Source: Paenarthrobacter sp. (GTDB lineage: Bacteria > Actinomycetota > Actinomycetes > Actinomycetales > Micrococcaceae). Taken from it: a DNA stretch of 64,000 bases. The stretch covers positions 47,443-111,442 of the forward strand of contig JAPSHX010000012.1 in the NCBI GenBank assembly GCA_031179305.1. The letters run 5' to 3'. The translations under genes were made by a program, and so were the position numbers. The notes below the pieces were generated by a model. That model worked only from the letters and a program-made list of their open reading frames with translations, made no database searches and was not told the origin of the DNA. Positions 26,404 to 34,461 of the stretch are shown here, piece by piece (position 1 is the first letter of the stretch; each line of letters starts with the position of its first letter).

Positions 26404-26781
26404 TTAGCCGTTGGGTCGCTGAGGTAGGTACTGCACGGCCCACTGGTTGCCATCGGGGTCAGCAAAGTACACAAAGTGACCCCAATCCTGGATGTCGACG
26501 TCGCTGACGTCCACGCCGTTGGCCTTGAGGTGCTCGTGGGCCTTGTTGATGTCCGCCACCACCACTTGCAGGTTGGGCGCCGAACCCGGAGGGGCTTCGG
26601 TGAGACCCTCGCCGATAGCGATGGAACACGCAGAACCCGGCGGTGTCAGTTGAACGAAGCGGATGCCGTCGGTGGGACGCTCATCGAAATCGGCGTTGAA
26701 ACCAACCTTGTTGACGTAGAAGTCCTTTGCGCAATCGACGTCGGAGACAGGGACAAATACCAGTTCAAGTTTCCAGTCCAT
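26404..26781 (-). CDS. VOC (glyoxalase/bleomycin-resistance fold) family protein
   Basis: The 125-residue protein shows two beta-alpha-beta-beta-beta units (ELVFVPVSDVDCAKDFYVNKVG and LQVVVADINKAHEHLKANG), ending with FVYFADPDGNQWAVQ. This is the usual single-domain VOC layout, in which metal ligands include a final acidic residue of the second unit. The enzymatic role cannot be assigned from this. Confidence 0.85.
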   Translation of the reverse strand: MDWKLELVFVPVSDVDCAKDFYVNKVGFNADFDERPTDGIRFVQLTPPGSACSIAIGEGLTEAPPGSAPNLQVVVADINKAHEHLKANGVDVSDVDIQDWGHFVYFADPDGNQWAVQYLPQRPNG

Positions 26782-26838
26782 GCGCCACAGGCTAACGGGG
26801 CGGGCCGGAAACCGGTAGGGGTCTTTGATTTCGGCGGC

Positions 26839-27309
26839 CTAAGCCTCCCGACGCGGTTTCTTTATCTTGACTCCGAGGGACATGACGAAAGCGCAGGCCA
26901 AAGCCCCCATGCCGCTGACAATAAGAAACTCGACCACGGGCGAATGCAAGACAGTGTCGTCTGTGAACGCCCGGACGTGCGAAACGGCGAAACCCATGGC
27001 TGCGTCTGGAAAAACCAGCAGGGCGGACGGAGTGCCGTAGCAGTACAGTGCGTGAGACGCGGATTGAATCGCTCCGACGGGGCCCGGTTTTCGTACCAGA
27101 AACCAACACACCGCAGCAGAGATCCCTGTCCAAAGAAGGAACCACAAGGCATTGCCCAGGTTGGAGCCGGCCTCAAATGCCCGATAAGACTCGAAGATGC
27201 CGAGACCGGAATACTGCGCCGAAGTGACGTAGACGGCGAAGGATCCGAGTGCCCACGGAAGCAAGACAGTTCCCAGCAGGGCCCACTTACGCACGGCATG
27301 TCTCGGCAT
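26839..27309 (-). CDS. Hypothetical membrane protein with four hydrophobic segments
   Basis: I do not recognise the family. The 156-residue protein has hydrophobic stretches at about residues 10-30, 52-71, 85-110 and 125-148, and a basic C-terminus (KIKKPRREA). It starts 17 bp after the end of the frameshifted secreted-protein gene on the same strand. The two were probably co-transcribed. Confidence 0.6.
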   Translation of the reverse strand: MPRHAVRKWALLGTVLLPWALGSFAVYVTSAQYSGLGIFESYRAFEAGSNLGNALWFLLWTGISAAVCWFLVRKPGPVGAIQSASHALYCYGTPSALLVFPDAAMGFAVSHVRAFTDDTVLHSPVVEFLIVSGMGALACAFVMSLGVKIKKPRREA

Positions 27310-27326
27310 CGTCGAGTCCTCTCTGG

Positions 27327-28157
27327 TTACCAGTTACAGGTCTGGGACACGGGCCACATTCCAATCCGACTACGCCAATTTGGATTTGAGTAACGCTCGT
27401 ACTCTAAGTCGAAGGTTCCCCATTCTGCCAAGCCCCCGAGGACGTGGCATTCCCACTGCTGCCGCATCGAGGGTGTAAACATCCACCAAGAATGCTTTGA
27501 CTGCAGGAGAGACCACCCGGAGCTCAAGAATTGTCCGGCGTTGAAGATCGCGTCGTACCTTCCCCACCCCGAGAGCTCCATGGAAAGCTGATTCATGCCG
27601 TAGTAGCTGTTCCAACGCCATTCTGACCAGGTGAACAACTGCCACCAGGCGTAGTAGACCTTCGGGTCGGCGACCACCGGGTATGCGAGACCTGGCGTGT
27701 TATGTTCCACGACTTGGGTCACAATATTCCCGGACACCTCATAGTGGGTACTCACAGCGGTGCCATTGGCATCCACTGCCCAAGCTGGAAGGATCATGCC
27801 CTGATCCGACCCATCCAGGCTCTTAATTGAAATAGCACCACCGTCAGCCGCGTGAGGACTACACCCTCAGGAGCATCAATTTTGTAGTCATAGCGGGTAG
27901 GCGCTTGCGGGTCATTTATGACGGTCGATTCCCTGACATTAGTTGTTACAGAATCGGACGACTCTGCGTCGGGTTGGACGACCGCAGCCGAGTCTTGACC
28001 CGCGGAGACCACAGCCTCCTGGATAACAGCGGCCGCCGTCTCGGCAGTTTCTTTTGCGGTCCTATCATGTTCCTTGGCTTGCGCGGCGGCTGGCACCAGA
28101 AGAGAAATGGCTATTGGCCGAAGCACTAGCGAGCGCAACGAATTGTTTCAATCTCAT
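27327..28157 (-). pseudogene. Frameshifted secreted protein resembling DUF2599-type actinobacterial proteins
   Basis: Three reading-frame blocks belong together. Block 1 from ATG 28157 (GGGGACGA precedes it) encodes MRLKQFVALASASA. A one-base change near 28115 is needed to continue as IAISLLVPAAAQA, which completes a good signal peptide. Block 2 runs to RYDYKIDAPEGVVLT. A second one-base shift near 27864 joins it to AADGGAISIKSLDGSDQGM and block 3, which ends with the QVVEHNTPGLAYPVVADPK region and a Trp/Tyr-rich tail. The joined product is about 275 residues. Two independent frame breaks suggest a decayed gene, although sequencing errors cannot be excluded. Confidence 0.7.
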
Positions 28158-28436
28158 TCGTCCCCATCACAATTCGGGCAGAGGGTCCGCCCACTATGGA
28201 AGTGGACTCAGGACACGAAACCTGACGGGAACCACATTCAGGACCACTTAGTCTGCTATGACCAGACACAAGTTATAAGGCTCAGAATGACGAGGGATTG
28301 GCCGCCGCTTTAGGGTCATGGCACTCCCGGCGTGAACCGGCCAGCAAGAAAACGTCAGAGCATTGCTGCCGTAGGCCCACTGCAGTTACTACAAGCGGGC
28401 ACAGCTAAAGATAGGGGAAACCAGGCCGAGTATGTC

Positions 28437-29072
28437 CTAGCCGGCCACACCGTACAAGCGGTCGCCGGCGTCGCCAAGGCCGGGCACAATGTACGACTTT
28501 TCGTTGAGTTTCTCGTCAATCGAGGCCAGGACGATTTTCACGTTGGCGTCGGAGAGCTCTTCTTCCAGCTTGGACAGCCCCTCCGGAGCAGCAAGCAAGC
28601 AGATGCAGGTAACGTCCGAGGCACCGCGCTTGAAGAGGAACTTGATGGCCTCGCGCAGGGTGCCGCCGGTGGCAAGCATGGGGTCCAGGACGAAGATCTG
28701 CCGGCCGGTGAGGTCCTCAGGGAGCCGCTCGGCGTAGGTGATGATGTCCAGGGTTTCTTCATCACGGGCCATGCCCAGGAAGCCCACCTCAGCTGTGGGG
28801 ACCAGCTTGGTCATGCCCTCGAGCATTCCAAGGCCTGCGCGCAGAATCGGGACTACCAGCGGAGTGGGCTTGGTGAAAGCCGTGCCAATGGTGGTGGTGA
28901 CGGGGGTTTCAATCTCGACCGGCTGCGTCTTGACCTCACGGGTGGCTTCGTAAGCCAGGAGGGTGACGAGTTCTTCAGTGAGCTGCCGGAAGACCGGAGA
29001 AGGGGTGTTCTTATCCCGCAGAACGGTGAGCTTGTGAGCGACCAGCGGGTGGTCCACGACGAGTGTGCGCAT
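28437..29072 (-). CDS. upp: Uracil phosphoribosyltransferase
   Basis: The 211-residue protein carries the UPRTase signatures. The N-terminus reads [20 protein letters not shown], the central region has [12 protein letters not shown], and the PRPP-binding loop is [11 protein letters not shown] at about 128-138. The uracil-recognising C-terminus is [12 protein letters not shown]. It converts uracil and PRPP to UMP in pyrimidine salvage. It is divergent from tadA with only 22 bp between the start codons. Confidence 0.96.
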   Translation of the reverse strand: MRTLVVDHPLVAHKLTVLRDKNTPSPVFRQLTEELVTLLAYEATREVKTQPVEIETPVTTTIGTAFTKPTPLVVPILRAGLGMLEGMTKLVPTAEVGFLGMARDEETLDIITYAERLPEDLTGRQIFVLDPMLATGGTLREAIKFLFKRGASDVTCICLLAAPEGLSKLEEELSDANVKIVLASIDEKLNEKSYIVPGLGDAGDRLYGVAG

Positions 29073-29094
29073 TCCCCAAAACTATCATTGAGAC

Positions 29095-29631
29095 ATGAGC
29101 GCCACGGAGCCGTATCACGCAGATCACCTGGCCTGGATGGGCCTTGCCCTGGACGAAGCCCGGTTGGCGCTGAAAACTGACGACGTTCCGATTGGCGCAG
29201 TCGTGTTGGGGCCCGACGGCGGAGTGCTGGGTTCCGGACGCAACGAACGGGAAGCGCTCGGAGACCCGACAGCCCACGCGGAGGTGGTGGCCATTCGCCA
29301 GGCCGCTGCTTCGCTTCGTCAGCGTGCTCACGATGCGGGCACCGACGGTGACGGCTGGCGGCTCGAGGACTGCACTTTGGTGGTCACCCTTGAACCCTGC
29401 GCCATGTGTGCCGGGGCGATTGTCCTGGCCCGTATTCCCCGCGTCGTTTTTGGCGCGTGGGACGAGAAGGCCGGAGCCGTGGGTTCTGTGTTCGATATCC
29501 TCCGCGAGCGCCGCCTCAATCACTGGGTGGAGGTGTACGCGGGCGTCCGCGAGGAGGAGTGCGCAGCGCTGCTGAGGGGCTTCTTCGCAACGCACCGCGT
29601 TCCTCTTTCTCCCCCGCGAGTTGGCACTTAA
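29095..29631 (+). CDS. tadA: tRNA-specific adenosine deaminase
   Basis: The 178-residue protein has the deaminase zinc site: PTAHAEVVAI (His and catalytic Glu) and LEPCAMCAGAIVLARI (two Cys). The TadA-specific C-terminal part reads FGAWDEKAGAVGSVFDIL. TadA converts A34 to inosine in tRNA-Arg(ACG). It has an N-terminal extension of about 15 residues relative to the shortest bacterial members. Confidence 0.93.
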   Translation: MSATEPYHADHLAWMGLALDEARLALKTDDVPIGAVVLGPDGGVLGSGRNEREALGDPTAHAEVVAIRQAAASLRQRAHDAGTDGDGWRLEDCTLVVTLEPCAMCAGAIVLARIPRVVFGAWDEKAGAVGSVFDILRERRLNHWVEVYAGVREEECAALLRGFFATHRVPLSPPRVGT

Positions 29632-29665
29632 TGCCGATCCGGGTGCCCGGGATGGGCTTTTACTG

Positions 29666-30667
29666 TCACCTTGGTGGGCGTTCCAGGGCTCTCAGGACAG
29701 TGGCCGCGGTGGTGTCCCAGCCTTGGAGACGCTCCCTGGCAGTCATGGCTGCGTTCCGCCAGGTTTGTTGCTGGGCGTGATCGGAGAGCCAGGTCCGGAG
29801 GGTGCCGGCGAGGTTGCCAGGGTCGCTGAGATCCAAGGCCGTGCCAGCCCGCGAGTCACCGAGCGCTTCCACTGCTCCCGTTCCCTGCCTCACAAGCACG
29901 GGGATGCCATGAGCCAACGATTCCGTGACGGACATCCCGAAGCTTTCGGAGCGTGAAATCAGAACACTCAGGTCTGCCCTGTGCCATTGCTCTTCGAGGG
30001 CATCGCCGGTCAGCTCGCCAGTGATGCTGATTCGGTTTTCGAGACCGTAATGCTCGACGGCGGCCCTCACCTCGGCCGCATAGCTCGGATCAGCGTCGTG
30101 GGAGCCTATGAGAGCTGCGGTCCAAGCGAGATCTTGTATTTCACTGAGCGCCTGCACCAGGATCGTCTGGCATTTATTGCGCAGCAACGCGGCAACCGCC
30201 ACGATGTGCTGTGGTTCGGATCCTTTCGCCGGGTTTGCCTTCTCAGCACCGGGCGTAGCGACGACGATGTTTTGCATCCCGTGCTTTGCTTCAAGCTCCG
30301 ACGCTGCATGGGCGCTCGGGCAGATGATCCCGGTTGCTGCTGCCAGAGCCTTCGCCTCAAGGTCGTGGTGGTCCGCCAACGCCATGTGCGACAGGACCCA
30401 GACCTTCGTCCCGGCATTGACCGCTGCGGCGATCTCGTCCGGCGCCCCACTGGCTACCAAGCCGTCGGCAATCACTGTTGTGCCGCCGTCGAGCATGTCA
30501 GCGAACCGCTGCCGGTCCGCCGGGCTCCCAACGGGCCAATCGCCGTCGACCGTTACTATCACAACGTTGACGCCGAGGGCAGTCAGATGCTCGGCGAGCT
30601 TGGCGTTGTACTTGTTGCCGCCGGAGCCGTGCCGGACATTCCCCGGGACCAGGAAGCGGATGGGCAC
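29666..30667 (-). CDS. GT4-type glycosyltransferase
   Basis: The 333-residue protein has a GT-B layout: an N-terminal Rossmann half beginning MPIRFLVPGNVRHGSGGNKY and a C-terminal donor half with SRSESFGMSVTESLAHG. The two Glu separated by seven residues in that segment are the retaining GT4 signature. The GTG start at 30667 directly abuts the stop of the pterin-synthase-like gene. It is the last gene of a three-gene operon; donor and acceptor are unknown. Confidence 0.85.
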   Translation of the reverse strand: MPIRFLVPGNVRHGSGGNKYNAKLAEHLTALGVNVVIVTVDGDWPVGSPADRQRFADMLDGGTTVIADGLVASGAPDEIAAAVNAGTKVWVLSHMALADHHDLEAKALAAATGIICPSAHAASELEAKHGMQNIVVATPGAEKANPAKGSEPQHIVAVAALLRNKCQTILVQALSEIQDLAWTAALIGSHDADPSYAAEVRAAVEHYGLENRISITGELTGDALEEQWHRADLSVLISRSESFGMSVTESLAHGIPVLVRQGTGAVEALGDSRAGTALDLSDPGNLAGTLRTWLSDHAQQQTWRNAAMTARERLQGWDTTAATVLRALERPPR

Positions 30668-31066
30668 TTACTTGACCGGGAGCTCCAGCGAGTAGCCAGC
30701 CCAGGCGTCGGGGTTCTCGCGGAGGACGACGTCAATGCCAGTGAGGGCCGGACCGTCCGCCGTGTCCTGGATTTGGGCGGCCATGGCGTCGGCGATGTGC
30801 TTCGCGAGAGCCTCCGTCGTGGAGAGCTTGCCCTTGAAGGCGGGGTGTTCGTCGAGGTTCTTGTAGTTCAGGTCGGCGAGCACTTCCTCAAGGATGCCGC
30901 CAGCGGCACCTATGTCCAGGACGATTGCGTCGTCGTTGAGGTTGGGCCGGCGGAAGGTGACTTCAGCAACGAACGTGGCACCGTGGAGGCCCTGGGCTGG
31001 GCCGAAGGCTTCCCGGGGAAGGCTGTGGGCGACCATGAAGTGGCGTCGGACGGTCAGGCTGAACAT
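30668..31066 (-). CDS. 6-pyruvoyl-tetrahydropterin/6-carboxytetrahydropterin synthase-like protein with altered active site
   Basis: The 132-residue length and T-fold pattern (RRHFMVAHSLP at the N-terminus, LDIGAAGGILEEVLADLNYKNLDE, TTEALAKHIADAM, and the C-terminal Glu in VVLRENPDAW) match QueD/PTPS. However, the zinc motif HGH is HGA here (GLHGATF), and no Cys is present where the catalytic Cys normally precedes it. Its chemistry is therefore likely different from preQ0 or biopterin synthesis. It lies between dehydrogenase and glycosyltransferase genes. Confidence 0.8.
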   Translation of the reverse strand: MFSLTVRRHFMVAHSLPREAFGPAQGLHGATFVAEVTFRRPNLNDDAIVLDIGAAGGILEEVLADLNYKNLDEHPAFKGKLSTTEALAKHIADAMAAQIQDTADGPALTGIDVVLRENPDAWAGYSLELPVK

Positions 31067-31069
31067 GAA

Positions 31070-32071
31070 TTAATCCTCCGAGTTTGGGTAGGCGACCACA
31101 TGGCAGAAACCGCCGGGCCGTTCGAACAATTGTGTGAGTGTGGTGGGCAGGTTCCGGAACAGGCATTCGCTGGTCAGGAAAGTGTCGAACAGCGGATCCC
31201 GCAGTTCGAGTGCGGCGTGTTCCAAGCGCTGGGCGTTGGTTCGCCGGTGCCGTCTGGGTAGGGCGACAGCACCCACCTGGCTCGAGCGGATGTTCAGCCT
31301 GCGGGCGTGGAAGTCCTCGCCGAGCGGCAGGGTGACTTCCTTGTCGGCGAACCAGGAAAGTTCGATGACATCGGAGTCGTCGCCGGCCAGCTGGAGGCTC
31401 AATTTGAGGCCCTCATTGGAGGCGGAACAGTGGAAGACGATGTCGTTGTCGTCCTTCGCTTCCTCCGGGAGGGCGAATTCGATGCTGAGCTTTTCGGCGA
31501 GGTTTCGCTTCTCCGGATCCGCGTCAACCAGTTGCAGTCGACCGAGTGGATACTTCCGGAGGAGCGTCGCCAGGACGCCACCCACCAAGCCACCACCGAC
31601 GACGGCGACGCGGTCGCCCAGCCTCGGTCCGGCTTCCCAAAGGGCATTGATGGCCACCTCAACTATGCCGGTGAGCACAGCCCGACGTGCTGGTACGCCC
31701 TCAGGGATTGCGGTGAGGTGGCTGGTGGGGAGCACATAGAAGTCTTGGTGCGGGTGAAGGCTGAAGACGGTTTTTCCTCGCCATTCGTCCGGGCCTTCTT
31801 CAACAATGCCGACGTTCAGGTAGCCATATTTGACCGGGCCCGGGAAGTCGCCTTCCTGGTGCGGCGCCTGCATCAGGTCAGCCACTCGCTCCGGAACGCG
31901 GCCCTCGTGGACAACACGCTCAGTGCCGCGGCTGACCCCCGAGTACAGGGTCCTGACCAGCACTTCTCCTTCTTGCGTTGCTGGCAGGGCCTCCGGGCGC
32001 AGCTCGCCACTGCCCGTCTCCGTGACCCAATAGGCCTGGGCTTCGTGTTCTTGTTCGCGCGAGATAGTCAT
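31070..32071 (-). CDS. Zinc-type alcohol dehydrogenase superfamily protein
   Basis: The 333-residue MDR-type protein has a GroES-like N-terminal domain (LVRTLYSGVSRGTERVVHEG) and a Rossmann domain with VGGGLVGGVLA at about 155-165 followed by VDADPEKR. The usual GHE zinc motif is not evident, and the SRGTE motif is shared with the BchC/threonine-dehydrogenase-like subgroup. It is the first gene of the operon with a pterin-synthase-like protein and a glycosyltransferase, and is probably an NAD(P)-dependent oxidoreductase in the same pathway. Confidence 0.85.
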   Translation of the reverse strand: MTISREQEHEAQAYWVTETGSGELRPEALPATQEGEVLVRTLYSGVSRGTERVVHEGRVPERVADLMQAPHQEGDFPGPVKYGYLNVGIVEEGPDEWRGKTVFSLHPHQDFYVLPTSHLTAIPEGVPARRAVLTGIVEVAINALWEAGPRLGDRVAVVGGGLVGGVLATLLRKYPLGRLQLVDADPEKRNLAEKLSIEFALPEEAKDDNDIVFHCSASNEGLKLSLQLAGDDSDVIELSWFADKEVTLPLGEDFHARRLNIRSSQVGAVALPRRHRRTNAQRLEHAALELRDPLFDTFLTSECLFRNLPTTLTQLFERPGGFCHVVAYPNSED

Positions 32072-32198
32072 GGTGCTTACGAATCTATCGGTGGGGGGCT
32101 GCTGACGGAAGTTGGCTGTGTTTTGGCTTGTTCTTCCCCTTGGTCCGCGGGGCCTCGTTTTGGGGAACCGGGCTGAACTCCGGTACCCTATTTCAGTT

Positions 32199-32288
32199 GG
32201 TGACGTGTCCGAGCGGCCGAAGGTGCAACACTCGAAATGTTGTTTGGTGTAAAAGCCAACGTGGGTTCAAATCCCACCGTCACCGCCA
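32199..32288 (+). tRNA. tRNA-Ser (anticodon CGA)
   Basis: The 7-bp acceptor stem GGTGACG/CGTCACC, D-arm TCCGAGCGGCCGAAGG, anticodon stem CAACA/TGTTG with loop CTCGAAA, a long type II variable arm (TTTGGTGTAAAAGCCAA), T-arm GTGGG-TTCAAAT-CCCAC, discriminator G and encoded CCA all fit a serine tRNA. The anticodon is CGA, reading UCG. It marks the left boundary of the unusual operon that follows. Confidence 0.97.
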
Positions 32289-32293
32289 ATGAG

Positions 32294-32340
32294 AAAGGCC
32301 CTGCTTCCCTTTGTTTATGAGGGAGGCAGGGCCTTTTGCT
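32294..32340 (+). terminator. Strong rho-independent terminator after tRNA-Ser
   Basis: AAAGGCCCTGCTTCCCT pairs with AGGGAGGCAGGGCCTTTT across a short loop, followed by GCTTT. The stem is GC-rich and ends in a T-run. It separates the tRNA transcript from the operon downstream. Confidence 0.9.
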
Positions 32341-32534
32341 TTGCCGTAATCAGGTCCAGCAGCCAGTCGGCAAACGCCACTCCTAATGCCGGGCGTGAGT
32401 AGCGCCTTGACTGCGAGCGACACGGCCAGAGACGCGCTCTCCGCACCCCAGCCTTGATTTCCTCGTCACGGTTTACCGTTCTGTCCCGCCACTCGCAACG
32501 GGGATCAGGGAGCCGAAGTGTACATGCTTTTTTG

Positions 32535-32553
32535 GATATGAGAGTGTCATATC
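32535..32553. promoter_or_regulatory. Dyad GATATGA-N5-TCATATC upstream of the eight-gene operon
   Basis: Perfect 7-bp arms around GAGTG lie in an AT-rich stretch that stands out from the surrounding GC-rich sequence. It lies about 93 bp before the first possible start of the operon (32646). It is a likely operator or promoter element for the operon. No regulator gene is encoded in the operon itself. Confidence 0.5.
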
Positions 32554-32557
32554 AAAA

Positions 32558-32580
32558 GTTAGTCAATTCCATTGACTAAC
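32558..32580. promoter_or_regulatory. Dyad GTTAGTCAAT-N3-ATTGACTAAC, second operator-like site
   Basis: Perfect 10-bp arms around TCC, starting 5 bp after the previous dyad. Its arms contain TTGAC/GTCAA, so the right arm could also supply a -35-like hexamer. Two adjacent, different palindromes suggest control by two dimeric regulators, or by one regulator and a structured leader. Confidence 0.55.
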
Positions 32581-32645
32581 CCAGTAAAGCTCTCCTAGCC
32601 TTCCTCAGAAGGGTTTCATGGCTTTCGTCAACGGGTAGGAGCGAC

Positions 32646-32804
32646 ATGATAGGCGTGAGGGACCACACCGGCTTAAAGCGAGAGCTGGTGCAACGGCAGT
32701 TCTTCCCGTCTATGTGGATTCGCACACCGCCCCTTACTGTTCGTCACGCCGTCGGCATCATGCCTGGCCCGCGAATTGGACGGAGACTCACTGGTGATTC
32801 CTGA
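32646..32804 (+). CDS. Possible 52-codon leader gene at the head of the operon
   Basis: ATG at 32646 is preceded by AGGAG at a 5-base spacing, one of the best ribosome sites in the area. The frame stays open for 52 codons to the TGA at 32802-32804. The product (MIGVRDHTGLKREL..., basic, Arg-rich) is unknown. The stop overlaps the GTG start of the GH77 gene by 11 bp, the same coupling style as the other genes of the operon. It may be a real small protein, a translational leader, or chance. Confidence 0.4.
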   Translation: MIGVRDHTGLKRELVQRQFFPSMWIRTPPLTVRHAVGIMPGPRIGRRLTGDS

Positions 32805-34461
32805 ATCCGCGGTACAGAGGGAATATGAGAACCGCTACGGTGATCAAGTCGAGGTACCCGTTGCGGTGCAGCACACCGTAAGCCAATTGCTCAATGATGC
32901 CTGTAGTGACATCACGCCCTTTGACTTGGGGCCCAAAGCTGACGACCCTCCATTGGCACGACGTCGACGATGGGGTGTGCACCTGCAGTTGGCTCCCCTC
33001 GTTGACGATTCCACGTGGGGAATCGGCGACTACGGATCTCTCGTTCGTCTGGGACAGGAGGTGGTCACGCATGGCGCCGACTTCGTGGCCATCGGCCCTA
33101 CCAACTGGGAGTCGATACTTCCTGATGGTGGACTTGATCCTTCTCCCTACTCACCGGTGAGTCGCCTGCTGTATAGCCTGCTGCATGTTGAGGTGACGAC
33201 CGTGGCCGGATGGTCCTCAATCCCGCCAGCTGACCGCAAGGAGCTATGCCGCCGCGGTGCTCAACTAAGCGCAGGCTCCGCGGCAAGTCGCGATGACTTG
33301 GATGTATTGAAACTCAAGGCCGAGGCATTGCGACTCATCTTTGCGCATTACGAGGCCCCGGTATCCGGGATTGATCCACACTCATCGGATGGCATGCTGG
33401 CCTTCGCACTCGTGCAGTACCTACAAGAAAGAGGTGTCGCTGAACACTACTTCGGCACGCTTGACGAAAAGCAACACGTCGAATTCCTGGTTTGGTTACA
33501 GCACGTTGTCCTGGGTCAACTCACTGCTGCTCACGAGGAGCTCCGCGCGGCCGGCATGGATATCGGAATTATTGCAGATCTTCAGGTTGGTGCCTCTCAA
33601 GACGGGATCGACCACGAAGTTTTCCCTGGGTGCTATTCCCGTACATTGAGCATCGGTACCCCACCGGACGACTACGTTCCAGATGGTCAGAATTGGCGAC
33701 TCGCCTTTCCCGTGCCGCATGGTGATCAACACCGTCCCTGCGCTCAGACGTTGGCTTTAGCCACCGCCGTGGTACCGGTCGGGGGCGTCCGCATAGACCA
33801 CGTGTTGGGAATACAACGACTGTGGGCACGCCTCCCGGACGGGGCCGGGACCTACGTCCGCTTCGATGTTGGGGCCCAAATGGAATCCATCCGCGAGCTT
33901 GTTGACCGGGGAAAGTTGGTGGTCGGGGAGGATCTCGGCAATGTTCCAGACGGTTTGCGCGAAGTGCTTGCTGAGAGTGGCGTGTACGGCACCGATGTAG
34001 TTTGGTGGACCCGCGGCAGTGACGGATCGCTACGGACGGGTCTCACCACCGAAGGCCGTGAGCAATCGATGTTGCTGATTGCCTTCCACGACACGAGTTC
34101 CACGGCCTGTTTCATCACCGGCGAGGATTTACGCCTCCTGGACAGCATGGGTCGGTTGGGAAGGGACCTCACGCAGGCGGAGAAGCAGCGATTCAGCGAC
34201 CTCGCCGAGTTTGGGGTTGGACCAAACAGTGATGTCGAGAACGCGCTGCTCTCGATCTATACTTTTGCGTTCTCCTCACGACCAGAGCTCGTCAGCATCT
34301 ACTACCCAGACCTTCTTGGTCTTGATTGCACTGAGAACGTACCTGGTACCGGTCCCGAGGACCATCCAAACTGGGTGCTTACCTACGGCGATCCAGATCT
34401 GAGCATTGAAGAGCAACTAGGCGGAAAGTTGGCCCGTCAGCTGCTCGCCCTCAAACGATGA
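32794..34461 (+). CDS. 4-alpha-glucanotransferase family protein (GH77)
   Basis: The GH77 landmarks are all present in the 555-residue protein. WGIGDYGSL lies near residue 75, SPYSPVSRLL near 115, GTPPDDYVPDGQNW near 290, the nucleophile Asp in GGVRIDHVLG, and the acid/base Glu in VVGEDLGNVP. The family transfers alpha-1,4-glucan units (MalQ, DpeE types). I choose GTG 32794 because GGACGGAG precedes it; TTG 32776 in the same frame is weaker. It is first of an operon of nucleotide-processing genes, an unusual place for a glucan enzyme, so it may act as a glucosyltransferase on a small acceptor (inference). Confidence 0.82.
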   Translation: MIPESAVQREYENRYGDQVEVPVAVQHTVSQLLNDACSDITPFDLGPKADDPPLARRRRWGVHLQLAPLVDDSTWGIGDYGSLVRLGQEVVTHGADFVAIGPTNWESILPDGGLDPSPYSPVSRLLYSLLHVEVTTVAGWSSIPPADRKELCRRGAQLSAGSAASRDDLDVLKLKAEALRLIFAHYEAPVSGIDPHSSDGMLAFALVQYLQERGVAEHYFGTLDEKQHVEFLVWLQHVVLGQLTAAHEELRAAGMDIGIIADLQVGASQDGIDHEVFPGCYSRTLSIGTPPDDYVPDGQNWRLAFPVPHGDQHRPCAQTLALATAVVPVGGVRIDHVLGIQRLWARLPDGAGTYVRFDVGAQMESIRELVDRGKLVVGEDLGNVPDGLREVLAESGVYGTDVVWWTRGSDGSLRTGLTTEGREQSMLLIAFHDTSSTACFITGEDLRLLDSMGRLGRDLTQAEKQRFSDLAEFGVGPNSDVENALLSIYTFAFSSRPELVSIYYPDLLGLDCTENVPGTGPEDHPNWVLTYGDPDLSIEEQLGGKLARQLLALKR

